A stretch of DNA of 33,098 bases from positions 1 through 33,098 of the IMG/VR virus record IMGVR_UViG_3300043395_001176; one strand, written 5' to 3'. Shown piece after piece: positions 24,130-29,880 of the stretch. The DNA comes from a virus. Each line of letters opens with the position of its first letter. The stretch's first letter is position 1. A model generated the notes under the pieces. The model made no database searches. It saw only the letters and a list, made by a program, of their open reading frames with translations, and was not told where the DNA came from. The translations under genes and the position numbers were made by a program.

Positions 24130-24378
24130 ATGATCGAAGTCATCGCCGCCATCGCTGGCGCTTCAATCTCAGTTGCAGCCATGGGTGCTGCTGGTTTCAG
24201 CCGCAAATCTGATGAAGCCCGCGAGGCCGTAATCCGCCTTACCTCAGCCGTGGAGCACATCGCTTCACAGCTCGAGGTGCTTCACACTGATATCAAGGAA
24301 GATCGCAAAGAGACATTCGGCCGGCTATCGACGGTAGAGCAACGTGTCTCTAGGTTGGAGGCATCACCCAACCGCTAG
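24130..24378 (+). CDS. Holin-like or lysis-accessory membrane protein with coiled coil
   Basis: This 82-residue protein has one N-terminal hydrophobic segment (VIAAIAGASISVAAMGAAGF, residues about 4-23) followed by a charged helix with heptad-like spacing (AVIRLTSAVEHIASQLEVLH; LSTVEQRVSRLEA). The layout is that of XhlA-type or cyanophage membrane proteins encoded just before the endolysin, where holins or their partners usually lie. I infer a lysis role from this position only. The interval 24105-24129 before it holds no gene. Confidence 0.5.
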   Translation: MIEVIAAIAGASISVAAMGAAGFSRKSDEAREAVIRLTSAVEHIASQLEVLHTDIKEDRKETFGRLSTVEQRVSRLEASPNR

Positions 24379-24380
24379 CA

Positions 24381-24527
24381 ATGGAACAGGCAACCACTCT
24401 CGCCATCGTCGCGATCATCGTGGCCGCTGGCTCTGAAATCATTGCCATCAGCCCTCTGAAATCCAACAGCTGGCTGCAACTGCTATTTCAAGCGCTGCGC
24501 CTGATGTTCCCAAAGCAGCGCCGCTGA
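24381..24527 (+). CDS. Small membrane protein beside the endolysin, possible holin partner
   Basis: The protein has 48 residues, beginning MEQATTLAIVAIIVAAGSEI followed by IAISPLKSNSWLQLLFQALR and a basic tail (FPKQRR). Residues about 7-23 form one transmembrane segment, and a short amphipathic helix follows. I recall this type of protein in cyanophages next to lysis genes. It starts 2 bases after the previous stop and ends 3 bases before the endolysin. Holin or antiholin function is plausible but unproven. Confidence 0.6.
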   Translation: MEQATTLAIVAIIVAAGSEIIAISPLKSNSWLQLLFQALRLMFPKQRR

Positions 24528-24530
24528 ATC

Positions 24531-25610
24531 ATGGCGAACGACGCGCCAATCTCATTGCAGCAGCTCTTCAAGTATTACAAGGGCCAGCCGCATCAGACCG
24601 CCGCGATTCAGCAGCTCGAATCCGATCTCTCCGCCAACGGCTACGACGCCGCGATGCGCAGAGATCGCGCGTGGTTTCAAACGTGGAGCCAAGACGGCAA
24701 GCAAACTGATCTGGCCGCGGCCATCAAACTCATCAAGGAGTTCGAGGGCTGCCACCTCTCGGCATACCCCGATCCACTGAGCGGTGGCGATCCGTGGACC
24801 ATCGGCTATGGCACCACGCGCTATAGCAACGGCAATGCCGTGAAGCGTGGCGACCTGATCAACGTGATCGAAGCCGACATGCTGCTACGCCTCGAGATCG
24901 ACCGCATCACTGACAAGCTGCGCACCACCATCCCGCACTGGAATGTGATGGATGACAATCAGCGCTCAGCGTTGGTGAGCTTCGCCTACAACCTCGGCGC
25001 TGGCTTCTACGGTTCTGCTGGATTCGAGACCATCAGCCGGTGCCTGCGTGAGCATGACTGGGCTGCAGTGCCAGCAGCGCTCGAGCTCTACCGCAACCCT
25101 GGCACCCCAGTTGAGGCTGGACTATTGCGCCGCCGCCGCGCTGAGGGCGAGCTATGGGGCAGCCATGCCAGCCAGGCTGCACCGGAAACCGCAAAGCTAA
25201 GACCCGGAAGCCCATTCACCGCACGCATCACGCCACACATCCGGCTGGGTGAGTTCGCGCTTGATCAGGAGGCCAGGCGCTTTCAAAATCAGGGCCAGCT
25301 CGATATCGCAGCGGAGCTAGCGGCGTTTCTTGAGCGCGTGCGTGTGCAGTTCGGCGGCAAACCCATCGTGATCACATCTGGCTATCGCCCGCCTGCTATC
25401 AATGCCGCAGCCGGTGGCGCCAGCAACAGCGAGCACATCTACAAACCCGGTTGCGGTGCGGTCGATTTCTACATCGATGGCGCCGATATCTACGCGGTCC
25501 AGAACTGGTGCGATAAGAACTGGCCGTACTCAATCGGCTACGGCGCTTATAAAGGTTTCATCCACGTAGGCATCCGCAGCAGCAGGGCTAAAGTCCGCTG
25601 GGATTATTGA
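24531..25610 (+). CDS. Two-domain endolysin: GH24 lysozyme plus M15 peptidase
   Basis: The protein has 359 residues. Residues 1-55 are a small helical N-terminal region. Residues 60-208 are a phage T4-type lysozyme (glycoside hydrolase 24): IKEFEG places the catalytic glutamate at Glu72, followed by the family's TIGYGT (90-95) and a RRRRAEGELW end (199-208). Residues 232-359 are a zinc peptidase of the M15/VanY type: SGYR (283-286), candidate metal ligands His302 in SEH, Asp312 in AVDFYI and His345 in GFIHVGI. The first domain would cut the glycan strands and the second the peptide stems of peptidoglycan. No signal peptide is seen, so release would need a holin. Both sets of key residues are present. 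Confidence 0.88.
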   Translation: MANDAPISLQQLFKYYKGQPHQTAAIQQLESDLSANGYDAAMRRDRAWFQTWSQDGKQTDLAAAIKLIKEFEGCHLSAYPDPLSGGDPWTIGYGTTRYSNGNAVKRGDLINVIEADMLLRLEIDRITDKLRTTIPHWNVMDDNQRSALVSFAYNLGAGFYGSAGFETISRCLREHDWAAVPAALELYRNPGTPVEAGLLRRRRAEGELWGSHASQAAPETAKLRPGSPFTARITPHIRLGEFALDQEARRFQNQGQLDIAAELAAFLERVRVQFGGKPIVITSGYRPPAINAAAGGASNSEHIYKPGCGAVDFYIDGADIYAVQNWCDKNWPYSIGYGAYKGFIHVGIRSSRAKVRWDY

Positions 25611-25616
25611 GGGCCT

Positions 25617-26132
25617 GTGCTCGTTCCTGATCATGAAATCCGGCGGCTGTGCAAGCAGCACGCCATGGTGATGCCGTTCGATGAAGAGCTGCTAAACCCG
25701 GCCAGCTTGGATGTGACGCTGGGCAGCCGGATCATGATCGAGATTGCCGATACGCCTGAGCTGCAGGTGGTCGATATCCTCGGCCACACGGCAGATGATC
25801 CATATCTGATCCAGCCGGGCGAGTTCTTCCTGGCTGAAACCCGGGAGATCTTCAACCTGCCGAATCACATCGGCGCTCAGTTCGTGCTCAAATCCAGCCG
25901 CGCACGTGAGGGCTGGGATCATGCTGAGGCCGGCTGGTGTGATCCCGGTTGGTATGGCAGCAGGCTCACGATGGAGATCTGCAATCAACGCCGCCTGCAT
26001 CCTCTCGGCATCTGGCCCGGCATGAAGATCGGGCAGATGAAGTTCATTCTCGTGAGCGGCACCGTGGAGCGCAGTTACGCAGAGACTGGGCGTTATAATG
26101 GACACTTAGGAGTTCACCCGTCTCTTGGATGA
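25617..26132 (+). CDS. dcd: dCTP deaminase
   Basis: The protein has 171 residues. It converts dCTP to dUTP, feeding dTMP synthesis. It belongs to the dUTPase/dCTP deaminase fold: LNPASLDVTLG, SSRAREG (93-99), AGWCDPGWYGSRLTMEI with the likely catalytic Glu120, and a C-terminal GRYNGHLGVHPSLG comparable to the substrate-closing tail. The start is GTG at 25617, because the usual N-terminal block (PDHEIRRLC) begins right after it. The Shine-Dalgarno is poorly placed: GAGGG lies only 3 bases upstream and overlaps the endolysin stop. A bifunctional deaminase/dUTPase is the alternative. The stop overlaps the following HNH gene. Confidence 0.85.
   Translation: MLVPDHEIRRLCKQHAMVMPFDEELLNPASLDVTLGSRIMIEIADTPELQVVDILGHTADDPYLIQPGEFFLAETREIFNLPNHIGAQFVLKSSRAREGWDHAEAGWCDPGWYGSRLTMEICNQRRLHPLGIWPGMKIGQMKFILVSGTVERSYAETGRYNGHLGVHPSLG
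26094..26099 (+). promoter_or_regulatory. Perfect -10 box TATAAT inside the dcd gene
   Basis: TATAAT at 26094-26099 lies 29 bases before the HNH gene start. The -35 at 17-base spacing (GCAGTT) is poor, and there is no extended -10 TG. If active, it would give the HNH gene its own transcript. Confidence 0.35.
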
Positions 26133-26644
26133 ATTGGTCAGTTGCGGCCAGTGCGCCAACTTTGTTAGTTAGTGATACCGGGCGCGTTGTCCGAATGGCT
26201 AGCTCAAGGCTTAGGAAACGCAGTTGGCAAACCTTCCCAGAGTGTGAGTTAAAACCTCGACGCATAGGCGCTGGATACCTTGCGGTGAACAGCAAGGATC
26301 GAGGAGTAAAACGCACGCTTTACGTGCATCGGCTAGTCGCAGAAGCTTTTCTAGGTAAGCCAGCTGATGCCAACGAGGTGAACCATATCGACGGAAACAA
26401 AGAAAACAACAACCTCGACAACCTCGAATGGACAACGCATTCTGCAAATTTGCAACATGCTTATAAGGAAGGTTTGCATCCAAACAGATCGCTTACGCCT
26501 GAGCAGGTACGGCAAGCCAGAGCCAAACTGGCCACCGGCCAATCACTGCGGCAAGTTGCAGCAGAGTTTGGCGTCAGTCGATCAGCGATCAATCATCTCA
26601 AGCAAGGGCGCAGCTGGGCGTGGCTGGCAGATTCTGCAGCGTAG
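26129..26644 (+). CDS. HNH homing endonuclease (NUMOD4-like)
   Basis: The protein has 171 residues. The N-terminus begins VSDTGRVVRM, as in NUMOD4-type domains. YVHRLVAEAF (65-74), VNHIDGNKENN (84-94) and NLEW (98-101) form the HNH nuclease core, with SANLQHAYKEGL (105-116) following. The C-terminus is a helix-turn-helix (LTPEQVRQARAKLATGQSLR, VAAEFGVSRSAINHLKQG). Free-standing enzymes of this group nick or cut phage DNA and spread their own genes. It sits directly after dcd, with ATG overlapping the dcd stop, and is followed by an intrinsic terminator, like an inserted unit. No inteinic or intronic splice signals are seen in dcd. Confidence 0.9.
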   Translation: MNWSVAASAPTLLVSDTGRVVRMASSRLRKRSWQTFPECELKPRRIGAGYLAVNSKDRGVKRTLYVHRLVAEAFLGKPADANEVNHIDGNKENNNLDNLEWTTHSANLQHAYKEGLHPNRSLTPEQVRQARAKLATGQSLRQVAAEFGVSRSAINHLKQGRSWAWLADSAA

Positions 26645-26653
26645 GGCTAGCGT

Positions 26654-26890
26654 TCAATCGGAGAGCCAAAGGTCCCCTAAGCGCTGGCCTGAGCAACTGG
26701 CGCTTTTTTTCATGGGATGCACCAACTCACCCATCCGCAGGCGATAGATCTTGTTTGGCGCCTCGGCAGGATCATCCATTGGGATCATCGTGTAATCATC
26801 GCAGCCGTGCGATTCAGCAAAGTGGCTGGCGGCTGTGTGGCTGGGGAATGGCCCAACGTGCCACGGGCCGATGCGGAGGATGTAGGTCAT
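26654..26890 (-). CDS. Small conserved cyanophage protein, unknown function
   Basis: This 78-residue minus-strand protein reads MTYILRIGPWHVGPFPSHTA followed by FAESHGCDDYTMIPMDDPAE. I recall the IGPWHVGPFP ... PMDDP combination in small cyanophage proteins. The frame extends upstream to 26929, but ATG 26890 matches the conserved start. It converges on the HNH gene with 9 bases between the stops. The last 20 or so residues are encoded across the terminator hairpin and its T-tract (read as KKSAS), which may mean the C-terminal end is not conserved. Confidence 0.6.
   Translation of the reverse strand: MTYILRIGPWHVGPFPSHTAASHFAESHGCDDYTMIPMDDPAEAPNKIYRLRMGELVHPMKKSASCSGQRLGDLWLSD
26679..26710 (+). 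terminator. Intrinsic terminator after the HNH gene
   Basis: AAGCGC (26679-26684) pairs with GCGCTT (26700-26705), extended inward by two wobble pairs and one G-C pair to leave the loop CCTGAGCAA. Seven Ts follow (26704-26710), the first two shared with the stem. It lies 34 bases after the HNH stop and would end the long plus-strand transcript, probably including the late operon. Confidence 0.8.
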
Positions 26891-26994
26891 GCGCGAGACC
26901 GTAGCGCGAATCCTGCGCTGCAATCCCATAGCAATTCTGTAATCCCATGAGACTCAGTGGCGACCGCTACCGTTAGCCAAGCGGCGGCCAGCCC

Positions 26995-27177
26995 ATGCGG
27001 GCGTTCTACCTAGAGATCTCCGCCAAGCTGATCATCCGCTCTGATACGGAGCCGGATGATTTGCCTGCTGATATCTATAGCCATCTGGCTGAGTTCATCC
27101 CATCCGATGAGGACATCATCGATATCGAGGTGAATTGCGTTCCCCTGCCGCCAGACCTTGGATCGCCATCACATTGA
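26995..27177 (+). CDS. Small acidic phage protein, unknown function
   Basis: The protein has 60 residues, beginning RAFYLEISAKLIIRSDTEPD and continuing with a helix and IPSDEDIIDIEVN. It is acidic, with strand-helix-strand character. I recall related short proteins in cyanophages but no function. It overlaps the downstream HNH gene by 20 bases. The interval 26891-26994 before it holds no gene that I can support. Confidence 0.6.
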   Translation: MRAFYLEISAKLIIRSDTEPDDLPADIYSHLAEFIPSDEDIIDIEVNCVPLPPDLGSPSH

Positions 27178-27475
27178 AGAGACGCGCCTGATCACACGGC
27201 GGTCAGCACGCGATCAGATTCTCTTGGCCTGGAACTATCGCTGCGCCTATTGCGGCGATCAGCTGGGCCGCTCGCCAACGCTCGATCACGTCATCCCGAA
27301 GGCACACGGCGGCCTGACCGTCCGCAACAATCTGGTTGCCTGCTGCTGGGCGTGCAACAGTTCAAAGGGGCATAAGCCATGGGTCGATTGGTATCGCGCT
27401 CAGCCGTTCTGGTCTTCCCTCGGTGAATGGGCGCTAGCGCGATGGCTAGGGCAGGATGCGACTGCACACCCATAG
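27158..27475 (+). CDS. HNH nuclease, zinc-binding type
   Basis: This 105-residue protein is a compact McrA-like HNH domain: CAYC (29-32), TLDHVIPKAHGG (41-52), NNLVACC (57-63) and CWACNSSKG. The DH pair, the conserved Asn and two Cys pairs (29/32 and 63/66) are present, so it should be active and zinc-stabilised. Such proteins act in packaging or as mobile nucleases. The TTG at 27158 is the best start I see because the conserved block begins HHIEETRLITRRSA; the start is not certain. The end overlaps a minus-strand mini-gene. Confidence 0.85.
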   Translation: MDRHHIEETRLITRRSARDQILLAWNYRCAYCGDQLGRSPTLDHVIPKAHGGLTVRNNLVACCWACNSSKGHKPWVDWYRAQPFWSSLGEWALARWLGQDATAHP

Positions 27476-27532
27476 CGCGATCAGGCACGTCGCCCAATAC
27501 TCGACGATGAGGATCAGCACATCGCGTAGCAT
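27446..27532 (-). CDS. 28-residue membrane peptide
   Basis: The gene reads MLRDVLILIVEYWATCLIAL followed by WVCSRILP and a TAG stop. Almost the whole peptide is one transmembrane segment with two cysteines. Its ATG overlaps the stop of the upstream mini-gene by one base (TGATG), so translation by coupling is plausible. It is the last gene of the minus-strand operon and overlaps the 3' end of the HNH gene on the other strand. The short length keeps confidence moderate. Confidence 0.45.
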   Translation of the reverse strand: MLRDVLILIVEYWATCLIALWVCSRILP

Positions 27533-27702
27533 CAGCGGGCCAGCAGATGATTGAGATACAGCTCGGCCTGCCATAGGTCGGAGCTATACCGGCAGACACC
27601 ACCGACGCAGCTGCGGTAGTAGACCTCACCCTGCACTGGCATCAGGGTTTCGATGTAGCCGCCGTCTCGATCAGTGCGGCTGATGACTTCCGTGCCGAAC
27701 AT
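27532..27702 (-). CDS. Small phage protein, unknown function
   Basis: The protein has 56 residues from ATG 27702: FGTEVISRTDRDGGYIETLM, then VYYRSCVGGVCRYSSDLWQA and a helical end. The frame is open further upstream, but the part before 27702 duplicates the coding of the upstream gene. A CVGGVC pair might bind metal or form a disulphide. It is a member of the coupled minus-strand operon; the function is unknown. Confidence 0.55.
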   Translation of the reverse strand: MFGTEVISRTDRDGGYIETLMPVQGEVYYRSCVGGVCRYSSDLWQAELYLNHLLAR

Positions 27703-28009
27703 ACAACTCGCACCTGGCCGCGTAACGGCCGCCGCTTCTCTTTGATTCTGGCAACTCAAAAGCGCAGCGCTGCCTGCCCATATCCCACTGCTGACAATCC
27801 CAGCACATCAATGGTTCAGCAGGCCGTAGCTTGCGCCTAGCAGCCTGATAGAACTGCTGGGCCTTCAACAGTGCTGGCTGTAGTTGGATGGCGCCGGTAT
27901 CCATCTCGATCTGATGCTCTGGCTTGGGCCCCAGAATCACTCGAGCGTGCCAGGTGCGATCTGAGCGACTGCACAGCAGCAACAATCGGCCGCCGTGCAG
28001 GCTGATCAT
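27671..28009 (-). CDS. Four-cysteine, probably zinc-binding phage protein
   Basis: The protein has 112 residues. The N-terminal half is strand-rich (GGRLLLLCSRSDRTWHARVI), and the C-terminal half has Cys69, Cys72, Cys82 and Cys100 (CWDCQQWDMGRQRC ... ARCELY). A CxxC followed by two more cysteines is typical of a small treble-clef or zinc-ribbon-like knuckle. I recall the same block in cyanophage proteins. Its start overlaps the upstream stop (ATGA) and its end overlaps the next gene by 32 bases. Confidence 0.6.
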   Translation of the reverse strand: MISLHGGRLLLLCSRSDRTWHARVILGPKPEHQIEMDTGAIQLQPALLKAQQFYQAARRKLRPAEPLMCWDCQQWDMGRQRCAFELPESKRSGGRYAARCELYVRHGSHQPH

Positions 28010-28239
28010 TCCACCTCGCCTGCCGCTGGCTGGTGATAAATCCGCTCCAGCAGCATTGAAGCCGGCTCACTTGGCGTATCGGTCACATACGCAGCAACTG
28101 GATCAGTGCCATCAGATGCCACATAGATGCAGGGGTAGCCGTATGGCTTCACCACCACCAGCCCGGTGTTGCGGCTGCGCGTGAGAATCCGAAGCGCAAG
28201 GCGCTCGAGGATATTCAGTCCCGGCAGCTGTTGCATCAT
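28006..28239 (-). CDS. Small phage protein, unknown function
   Basis: The protein has 77 residues from ATG 28239, which overlaps the DUF3310 stop (ATGA). It begins MMQQLPGLNILERLALRILT and continues GLVVVKPYGYPCIYVASDGT. It has a helical N-terminus followed by short strands. A longer frame reaches 28314, but that part lies wholly inside the DUF3310 gene. I do not recognise the function; it is part of the minus-strand operon. Confidence 0.6.
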   Translation of the reverse strand: MMQQLPGLNILERLALRILTRSRNTGLVVVKPYGYPCIYVASDGTDPVAAYVTDTPSEPASMLLERIYHQPAAGEVE

Positions 28240-28457
28240 CCCTCCAGTTTGGCAATCAATCGCTCGATATACCATCGGCATTTGCGGGCATCCTCGAGGG
28301 CGTTCCCTTTGCACCAGATCCGCAGCAGATATTTCAACGCCTGGCCCTGCAGGTAAGCGGGCACCATGTGGGGTGCATCGCTCACCGCAGCCTCGATCAC
28401 ATCAATCGCCTCGACCGGGCCGCGACGGTAGTGGGCTGGGTTAATCGGGTCGGTCAT
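28236..28457 (-). CDS. DUF3310 (SaV-like) protein
   Basis: The protein has 73 residues: PAHYRRGPVEAIDVIEAAV, then YLQGQALKYLLRIWCKGN and ARKCRWYIERLIAKL. This is the complete DUF3310 pattern, found in many phages and sometimes annotated as a nucleotide-kinase-like SaV protein; its biochemical role is not established. It overlaps its neighbours by 4 bases on both sides, in the middle of the minus-strand operon. Confidence 0.85.
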   Translation of the reverse strand: MTDPINPAHYRRGPVEAIDVIEAAVSDAPHMVPAYLQGQALKYLLRIWCKGNALEDARKCRWYIERLIAKLEG

Positions 28458-28618
28458 GCCGCCACCTGCCGTTCGGCGTTCTTCCAGCGCTTGCGGTTCA
28501 CAATGTCGCAGACGTGTGGGACGCTGATGTCATAGGTGAGCGCAATATCAAGCATCGTCTGCCCACCCTTGGCGTATAACTCGCGAATCTCAACGGCGTT
28601 CTGCGGGGTCAGCTTCAC
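28454..28618 (-). CDS. Small helix-turn-helix protein
   Basis: The protein has 54 residues from GTG 28618, which overlaps the upstream stop as GTGA: KLTPQNAVEIRELYAKGGQT, then MLDIALTYDISVPHVCDIVN and RKRWKNA. This resembles a homeodomain-like/resolvase-type helix-turn-helix of the sort seen in phage HNH proteins and small regulators. A GTG at 28624 or an ATG at 28651 could extend it. It may regulate the operon or be a separated DNA-binding domain of an HNH-type enzyme. Confidence 0.7.
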   Translation of the reverse strand: MKLTPQNAVEIRELYAKGGQTMLDIALTYDISVPHVCDIVNRKRWKNAERQVAA

Positions 28619-28908
28619 TTCCACTTGTCTCCCAGAAGTTGCTGGCGACACACCTCGATGGCCTGCTGTGCGTTCTTCTGTGTCATCACAGATTCCGTTG
28701 CATCCATGGCACGCACCACGCGGTCAAGCAGATCGGGGTAGTACGTGTCGCGGAAATTGGCGGCCAGATCGCGGGCGAACTCATCCCAGAGGCCGGTATA
28801 GGTGCAGCGCAATGGGTGACCGTATGGCAGGTCATCACGGCCGCTGCGTTCATACAGCGCTTCCATCATGTTGGCGCGTTGCTGATCCAATCGAAGGCGG
28901 TCGTTCAT
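28615..28908 (-). CDS. Conserved phage protein, unknown function
   Basis: The protein has 97 residues and is predicted mainly helical: RLRLDQQRANMMEALYERSG, LRCTYTGLWDEFARDLAANF and NAQQAIEVCRQQLLGDKWK. I recall related proteins in cyanophages but no function. ATG 28908 overlaps the upstream stop (ATGA), and the stop overlaps the HTH start. Confidence 0.6.
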   Translation of the reverse strand: MNDRLRLDQQRANMMEALYERSGRDDLPYGHPLRCTYTGLWDEFARDLAANFRDTYYPDLLDRVVRAMDATESVMTQKNAQQAIEVCRQQLLGDKWK

Positions 28909-29093
28909 GGCTCAAGTAGCTGGGAGATGTGTTGCAGTTCAGCGCAGAGCTGCTGAGTTCGGGGTATGGCACGAAGCTGCTGGATTCTGAAATCAATCAG
29001 GTGCTGCAGGCGCTCACGCTCATCCTGTCGCCCTTGCTGGTATGCGCCCGAGTCTGTGATCAACTGATTGATGCGGTCGCGGATGGTGCTCAC
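28905..29093 (-). CDS. Small coiled-coil-like phage protein
   Basis: The protein has 62 residues from GTG 29093, which overlaps the upstream stop (GTGA): STIRDRINQLITDSGAYQQG, then RQDERERLQHLIDFRIQQLR and a final helix. It is almost entirely helical and rich in Q, R and L, suggesting a coiled-coil dimer. The frame extends to 29177, but the extension is Arg/Cys-rich antisense-like sequence and was not used. Confidence 0.55.
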   Translation of the reverse strand: MSTIRDRINQLITDSGAYQQGRQDERERLQHLIDFRIQQLRAIPRTQQLCAELQHISQLLEP

Positions 29094-29320
29094 TCCACCT
29101 CCACTGCAGCGGCATCTGGCCAGCGGTTGCGGGCATAGCGCTCGGCGGCGCGTTTGGATTCGGCGCGCGTGTACCACGTGACAGGCCGTGCACCTTTCGG
29201 GTAGACGATCACTTTGAAGTCACGCACGCGAGCGTTATGGCGTGGCCGGCTGATGCCCTCGCCATAGCTTCCAAGAGTCTCAGGATCTGTGCGCCACTGG
29301 AATGCAGCAACCTCAGCCAT
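29090..29320 (-). CDS. Small basic phage protein, unknown function
   Basis: The protein has 76 residues: AEVAAFQWRTDPETLGSYGE, VRDFKVIVYPKGARPVTWYT and RAESKRAAERYARNRWPDAA. A beta-hairpin followed by a basic helix suggests nucleic-acid binding or dsRBD-like packing, but I cannot assign a family. ATG 29320 overlaps the upstream stop by 8 bases. Confidence 0.6.
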   Translation of the reverse strand: MAEVAAFQWRTDPETLGSYGEGISRPRHNARVRDFKVIVYPKGARPVTWYTRAESKRAAERYARNRWPDAAAVEVE

Positions 29321-29486
29321 GGCAGTTCGGATCAGTAACGGTTTCAGGGTTCAGCCATTCGATTTGGTTCCACCAAGGGAGCCACGTATCGGCGGCGATC
29401 AATTTGGCCTCGGTGAGGCTATGCGCTGAGATGCACTCGACGACGTTGGCGGCCTTGATTGTGAAGTAGAAACGGCGTTCAGTCAT
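29313..29486 (-). CDS. Small phage protein, unknown function
   Basis: The protein has 57 residues from ATG 29486: TERRFYFTIKAANVVECISA, then HSLTEAKLIAADTWLPWWNQ and a polar end. The strand-helix-strand character with a W-rich turn is like other mini-proteins in this operon. The start lies inside the last codons of the upstream membrane peptide gene. Confidence 0.6.
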   Translation of the reverse strand: MTERRFYFTIKAANVVECISAHSLTEAKLIAADTWLPWWNQIEWLNPETVTDPNCHG

Positions 29487-29610
29487 GACGCACCACCTGC
29501 TGCGTTCCTGAGTGGGTGGTGGTGTGATGTGCGCCGGATTCAATGCCGATCATCGCGAACACGGCCGCGGCGATCAGAACACAGATGGCGTTATTGATGC
29601 GGTTGATCAT
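29479..29610 (-). CDS. 43-residue membrane protein
   Basis: The gene reads MINRINNAICVLIAAAVFAM followed by IGIESGAHHTTTHSGTQQVV and RHD, then TGA. Residues about 7-22 form one transmembrane helix and the remainder is His/Thr-rich and polar. The stop overlaps the next start by 8 bases. A Shine-Dalgarno sequence is not evident at the ATG. Confidence 0.5.
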   Translation of the reverse strand: MINRINNAICVLIAAAVFAMIGIESGAHHTTTHSGTQQVVRHD

Positions 29611-29631
29611 GGCTTTGCGGAATAGGTGGGA

Positions 29632-29647
29632 GAGCCCCGAAGGGCTC
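29632..29647 (-). other. Hairpin with UUCG tetraloop at the end of a mini-gene
   Basis: On the minus strand GAGCCC-TTCG-GGGCTC is a perfect 6-bp stem closed by a stable UUCG loop. It overlaps the stop codon of the 29646-29777 gene. There is no T-tract, so a processing or stabilising element is more likely than an intrinsic terminator. Confidence 0.5.
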
Positions 29648-29777
29648 AGGCATCAAGCAGTCGGATGATCTCCTGGCGGCGCTGAGTGATCGCCCACCAC
29701 TGATCGAACTGCTCGGGCTCCATCAGGGCTTCAGCCTGATCGTTCAGCTCAATCAGCTCGTTCAGGAGAGCTTCCAT
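29646..29777 (-). CDS. Small helical phage protein
   Basis: The protein has 43 residues: MEALLNELIELNDQAEALME, then PEQFDQWWAITQRRQEIIRL and LDA. It is acidic and almost fully helical, with WW near the middle. The ATG at 29777 is preceded by AGAGG on the minus strand at 29793-29789. That AGAGG lies partly in the loop and partly in the 3' arm of a perfect hairpin, so translation may depend on opening it. The longer frame to 29900 is not supported. Confidence 0.55.
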   Translation of the reverse strand: MEALLNELIELNDQAEALMEPEQFDQWWAITQRRQEIIRLLDA

Positions 29778-29784
29778 GTTCAGC

Positions 29785-29800
29785 GCAGCCTCTGGGCTGC
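29785..29800 (-). promoter_or_regulatory. Hairpin covering a ribosome-binding site
   Basis: GCAGCC-CAGA-GGCTGC (minus strand) is a perfect 6-bp stem with a 4-base loop. The Shine-Dalgarno-like AGAGG spans the loop and the start of the 3' arm, 11 bases before the ATG at 29777. It could limit translation of the 43-residue protein. Confidence 0.4.
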
Positions 29801-29832
29801 CGAGTGGAGGACTGACCGCCTCCGGTCCCCTA

Positions 29833-29838
29833 ATTATG
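29833..29838 (-). promoter_or_regulatory. Possible -10 box for the mini-gene operon
   Basis: The minus strand reads CATAAT here, 55 bases before the ATG at 29777. The hexamer 17 bases upstream (AGCAGG) is a poor -35. Promoter activity is a guess; the operon may instead be read from upstream of 30114. Confidence 0.25.
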
Positions 29839-29880
29839 CCCCGCCGACGGTTCACCCTGCTAGGGCCCTGTGACAGTTCT

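Noticed and set aside
27446-27702. Toxin-antitoxin pair made of the 28- and 56-residue genes
   Set aside because: No antitoxin DNA-binding domain and no known toxin motif; they are simply the end of a longer phage operon.
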